DNA of 6,859 nucleotides from a bacterium (GTDB lineage: Bacteria > Patescibacteriota > Minisyncoccia > Moranbacterales > DUUL01), in assembly GCA_030626045.1 (NCBI GenBank), contig DAOUPS010000045.1, forward strand, positions 1-6,859. Reading direction: 5' to 3'. The notes under the pieces were generated by a model. The model did no database searches and was not told where the DNA came from. It was given only the letters and a program-made list of their open reading frames with translations. Shown here in pieces: positions 5,444-6,859 of this stretch; position 1 is the first letter of the stretch, and each line of letters begins with the position of its first letter. The position numbers and the translations under genes were made by a program.

Positions 5444-6277
5444 TTAGTATTCTTCAGCTGTTGTTGCCATTGACATAAATACGAGTATAAGAATTGCAAA
5501 AACAAGAGCCTGTACGGCGCAAACAAGAACCTCAAGAAATAAAAACGGGATAGGAAGCAAAAAAGCGGATAATGTCATCATTGTGGCAATCAATACTTCA
5601 CCTGCAAACATATTTCCAAATAAACGAAACGATAGTGAAACAACTTTGGCTATTTCGCTGACTATTTCGATCAAACACACAAAAACTTTTATGGGATTCA
5701 CAAAAAGAACGGTCTTGTCCTTTCTGAATTTTGAAGGAATTTCATAGATGGCTTTAAAATTAATGAATTTATTGAGATGTTTCCACATACCGATTGAAGT
5801 AATTCCAAAGAGATGTGTTGCCAACATTGTTACGATCGCGAGCGCTAAAGTATTATTCAAATCAGCAGATCCCCCACGCAAAAAGGGCACAAATATATTG
5901 CGCCCTTCATGGTTTTCCACAAACCCGATCGTTCCGAATCCCGGAAGGATCCCGAGATAGTTATTGACAAGTATAAATAAAAAAAGACCCAGTACGATCG
6001 GCATAAATCTTTCAGACTTCTTTCTGCTTCCCGTAACAGTGTCTGCAAAATTTAAAGCACTTTCAAGAATAATTTCAAAAAGATTCTGAAGGCCTTTTGG
6101 CACTCGAGCGATTTTTTTGCCGGCCACAACAAAAAAAGTGACCAAAATTATTACAGTAATAACACTGCTTAATAAAGAGTTCGTTATCGGAAAATCGTCA
6201 AGATAAACAATCGGTTTCGCAAAAAGCGTCATTTCGTGCTCAACTTCGCTATGTACTTGTATTTCTTGTTGCCGCAT
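5444..6277 (-). CDS. atpB: Fo ATP synthase subunit a
   Basis: Stator membrane protein that forms the two ion half-channels beside the c-ring. It has 277 residues and several hydrophobic helices (about 33-52, 92-112, 143-163, 193-213, 222-275). The essential arginine is Arg218 in SLSFRLFGNMFAGE (equivalent to E. coli aArg210), with Glu227 (aGlu219) and Gln256 (aGln252). The N-terminal FPITNSLL (29-36) and LPGFGTIGF (111-119) are also typical. A basic stretch at about 168-188 before the last helices is somewhat longer than usual. The ATG at 6277 follows a T-rich stretch without a Shine-Dalgarno sequence; a Met at residue 16 is a possible alternative. It lies 65 bp after the atpZ-like gene and 93 bp before atpE. 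Confidence 0.98.
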   Translation of the reverse strand: MRQQEIQVHSEVEHEMTLFAKPIVYLDDFPITNSLLSSVITVIILVTFFVVAGKKIARVPKGLQNLFEIILESALNFADTVTGSRKKSERFMPIVLGLFLFILVNNYLGILPGFGTIGFVENHEGRNIFVPFLRGGSADLNNTLALAIVTMLATHLFGITSIGMWKHLNKFINFKAIYEIPSKFRKDKTVLFVNPIKVFVCLIEIVSEIAKVVSLSFRLFGNMFAGEVLIATMMTLSAFLLPIPFLFLEVLVCAVQALVFAILILVFMSMATTAEEY

Positions 6278-6342
6278 AAAAAACTGAAAAATTAAAATTC
6301 AAGCAATCTTTTATATAGAAATTGTTTTTTCTAAACAAAAAA

Positions 6343-6666
6343 TTACTTGAAGCCATTTTTCTCCTTCTCTGAAGATTTCTCAGAGTCTTTTTTGGCTGTT
6401 TTAGCGGTGACTTCCATTACTCTTAACGCTTCTTTTGTTATTCCAATTATTGAAACAACAAATGCGAAGCCGATAAGCGCCAAAAAAGACCAAGGATCGA
6501 TATTATATTTGTCGTCAAGCCATTTTCCAACAATAAGAGCCATAATAATCGGACCTACTATCCAACCATTCAGCTTTGCAAACAAAACAATATTCGACTG
6601 CCGCCAAGATGTGCCATTCTGCTTATATTTTGAGGTGCCTTTTTTGCAGCGTTTCACTTCATTCAT
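6343..6666 (-). CDS. AtpZ/AtpI-like small membrane protein of the ATP synthase operon
   Basis: First gene of the operon, 107 residues. Residues 1-25 are basic; two membrane helices follow (about 32-49 and 58-77) joined by GKWLDDKYNIDPWSF (47-61), the G-[KR]-W/Y-L-D-x-[KR]-hydrophobic-x-x-x-P-W pattern of the AtpZ/AtpI family, and a Lys/Glu/Ser-rich cytoplasmic tail ends the protein. Family members stand at the head of atp operons and are linked to c-ring assembly and to Mg2+/Ca2+ transport; which applies here cannot be told. Size and motif favour AtpZ over classic AtpI, so no symbol is given. The ATG at 6666 is the only plausible start: an in-frame TAA lies eight codons upstream. GAGAAG abuts it, too close for a normal ribosome-binding site. 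Confidence 0.85.
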   Translation of the reverse strand: MNEVKRCKKGTSKYKQNGTSWRQSNIVLFAKLNGWIVGPIIMALIVGKWLDDKYNIDPWSFLALIGFAFVVSIIGITKEALRVMEVTAKTAKKDSEKSSEKEKNGFK

Positions 6667-6696
6667 CTTCTCATTTTCACATTACCGAACCGAGCC

Positions 6697-6713
6697 ATAC
6701 AATAATATTGTAT
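6697..6713. promoter_or_regulatory. Perfect palindrome over the -10 and start site
   Basis: ATACAATA-A-TATTGTAT is a perfect 8+1+8 inverted repeat. It covers the minus-strand -10 (TACAAT, 6712-6707) and the expected start near 6700. It could be an operator, or a symmetric -10 that also works rightward: the plus strand has TACAAT at 6698-6703 with TTCACA 16 bases upstream (6676-6681). The palindrome is seen directly; the role is inference. Confidence 0.5.
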
Positions 6714-6734
6714 CTTAGCTCACAAAAATGTCAA
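6707..6734 (-). promoter_or_regulatory. Main operon promoter, sigma70 type
   Basis: The minus strand has a perfect -35 TTGACA (6734-6729), a 16-base spacer, and -10 TACAAT (6712-6707), one base from consensus. Upstream 6735-6752 is A/T-rich, like an UP element. Transcription should begin near 6700, giving a leader of about 34 bases before the first gene. Its place in front of the first operon gene supports the call. Confidence 0.8.
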
Positions 6735-6750
6735 CAAATTTTAACATTAA

Positions 6751-6774
6751 AGGGCTCTTCCCTGACTAGTTTCC
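6751..6774 (+). repeat. Degenerate copy of the palindrome family upstream of the operon
   Basis: AGGGCTCTTCCCT (AGGG/CCCT arms) is followed by GACTAGTTTCC. The outer end of the element at 3972-4070, read on the minus strand, has a 13-base palindrome followed by AAACTAGCTTCC; the ACTAG-TTCC part agrees at 9 of 10 positions. Probably a diverged relative in the opposite orientation. Confidence 0.4.
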
Positions 6775-6775
6775 G

Positions 6776-6822
6776 TTTTCTGCCAAAAATTGCTGCTAAT
6801 TTTTACTGGCAAAGCCAGCTTG
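6776..6822 (+). repeat. Dispersed two-block repeat with hairpin, copy 2
   Basis: Block one (6776-6791, around TTTCTGCCAAAAATT) and block two (6796-6822) recur in the same order in the atpG-atpD gap on the other strand (1349-1334 and 1279-1252). Block two has a hairpin CTGGC-AAA-GCCAG (6806-6818). Further CCAGC/GCCAGC words continue to the window edge. The rest of 6735-6859 shows no gene. Confidence 0.5.
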
Positions 6823-6859
6823 CTTAAAAAGCGGCACTATTTGCCAGCCAGCTTTAAAA

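Noticed and set aside
6751..6763. Hairpin upstream of the operon as terminator of a gene to the right
   Set aside because: The stem is only four pairs and the minus strand shows just UUU after it.
1..6859. Alternative genetic code with TGA read as glycine
   Set aside because: No stop here is TGA, but no TGA occurs inside the conserved genes either; glycines use GGN, so the standard code suffices.

Overview
The window is an almost complete F1Fo ATP synthase operon. All genes lie on the minus strand and read from right to left, in the canonical order atpZ/I-like, atpB (a), atpE (c), atpF (b), atpH (delta), atpA (alpha), atpG (gamma), atpD (beta). atpD runs off the left edge and lacks about its last 80 codons. 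atpC (epsilon) is not in view; it would be expected just beyond the left edge. Every coding call rests on recognisable family motifs.

Organism: AT-leaning DNA, a short delta subunit, gamma insertions, weak Shine-Dalgarno signals and small GC-rich palindromic elements between core genes together suggest a Patescibacteria/Candidate Phyla Radiation bacterium (Parcubacteria-like). This is inference; no marker here proves it. Stops are TAA or TAG only, and no in-frame TGA interrupts the genes, so the standard bacterial code fits.

Layout, right to left. 6735-6859 is non-coding and holds repeats. 6707-6734 is a very good sigma70-type promoter whose -10 lies inside a perfect palindrome (6697-6713). 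Then come the membrane genes atpZ, atpB, atpE and atpF, and the stalk and catalytic genes atpH, atpA, atpG and atpD. Only atpA-atpG are tightly packed (9 bp). The other gaps are 50-199 bp and several carry related short palindromes. The largest structured gaps are atpH-atpA, with a 99-bp MITE-like inverted-repeat element, and atpG-atpD, with 199 bp, a 9-bp direct repeat and a possibly displaced start region. No gene-free stretch exceeds 300 bp.

Function: subunits a and c form the ion channel and rotor ring, b and delta the peripheral stalk, gamma the central shaft, and alpha3beta3 the catalytic head. The c subunit looks proton-type rather than sodium-type. No new enzymatic or defence system is visible. 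The parts worth a second look are in the non-coding DNA: the palindrome family at gene ends, the altered atpD leader, and the symmetric promoter.
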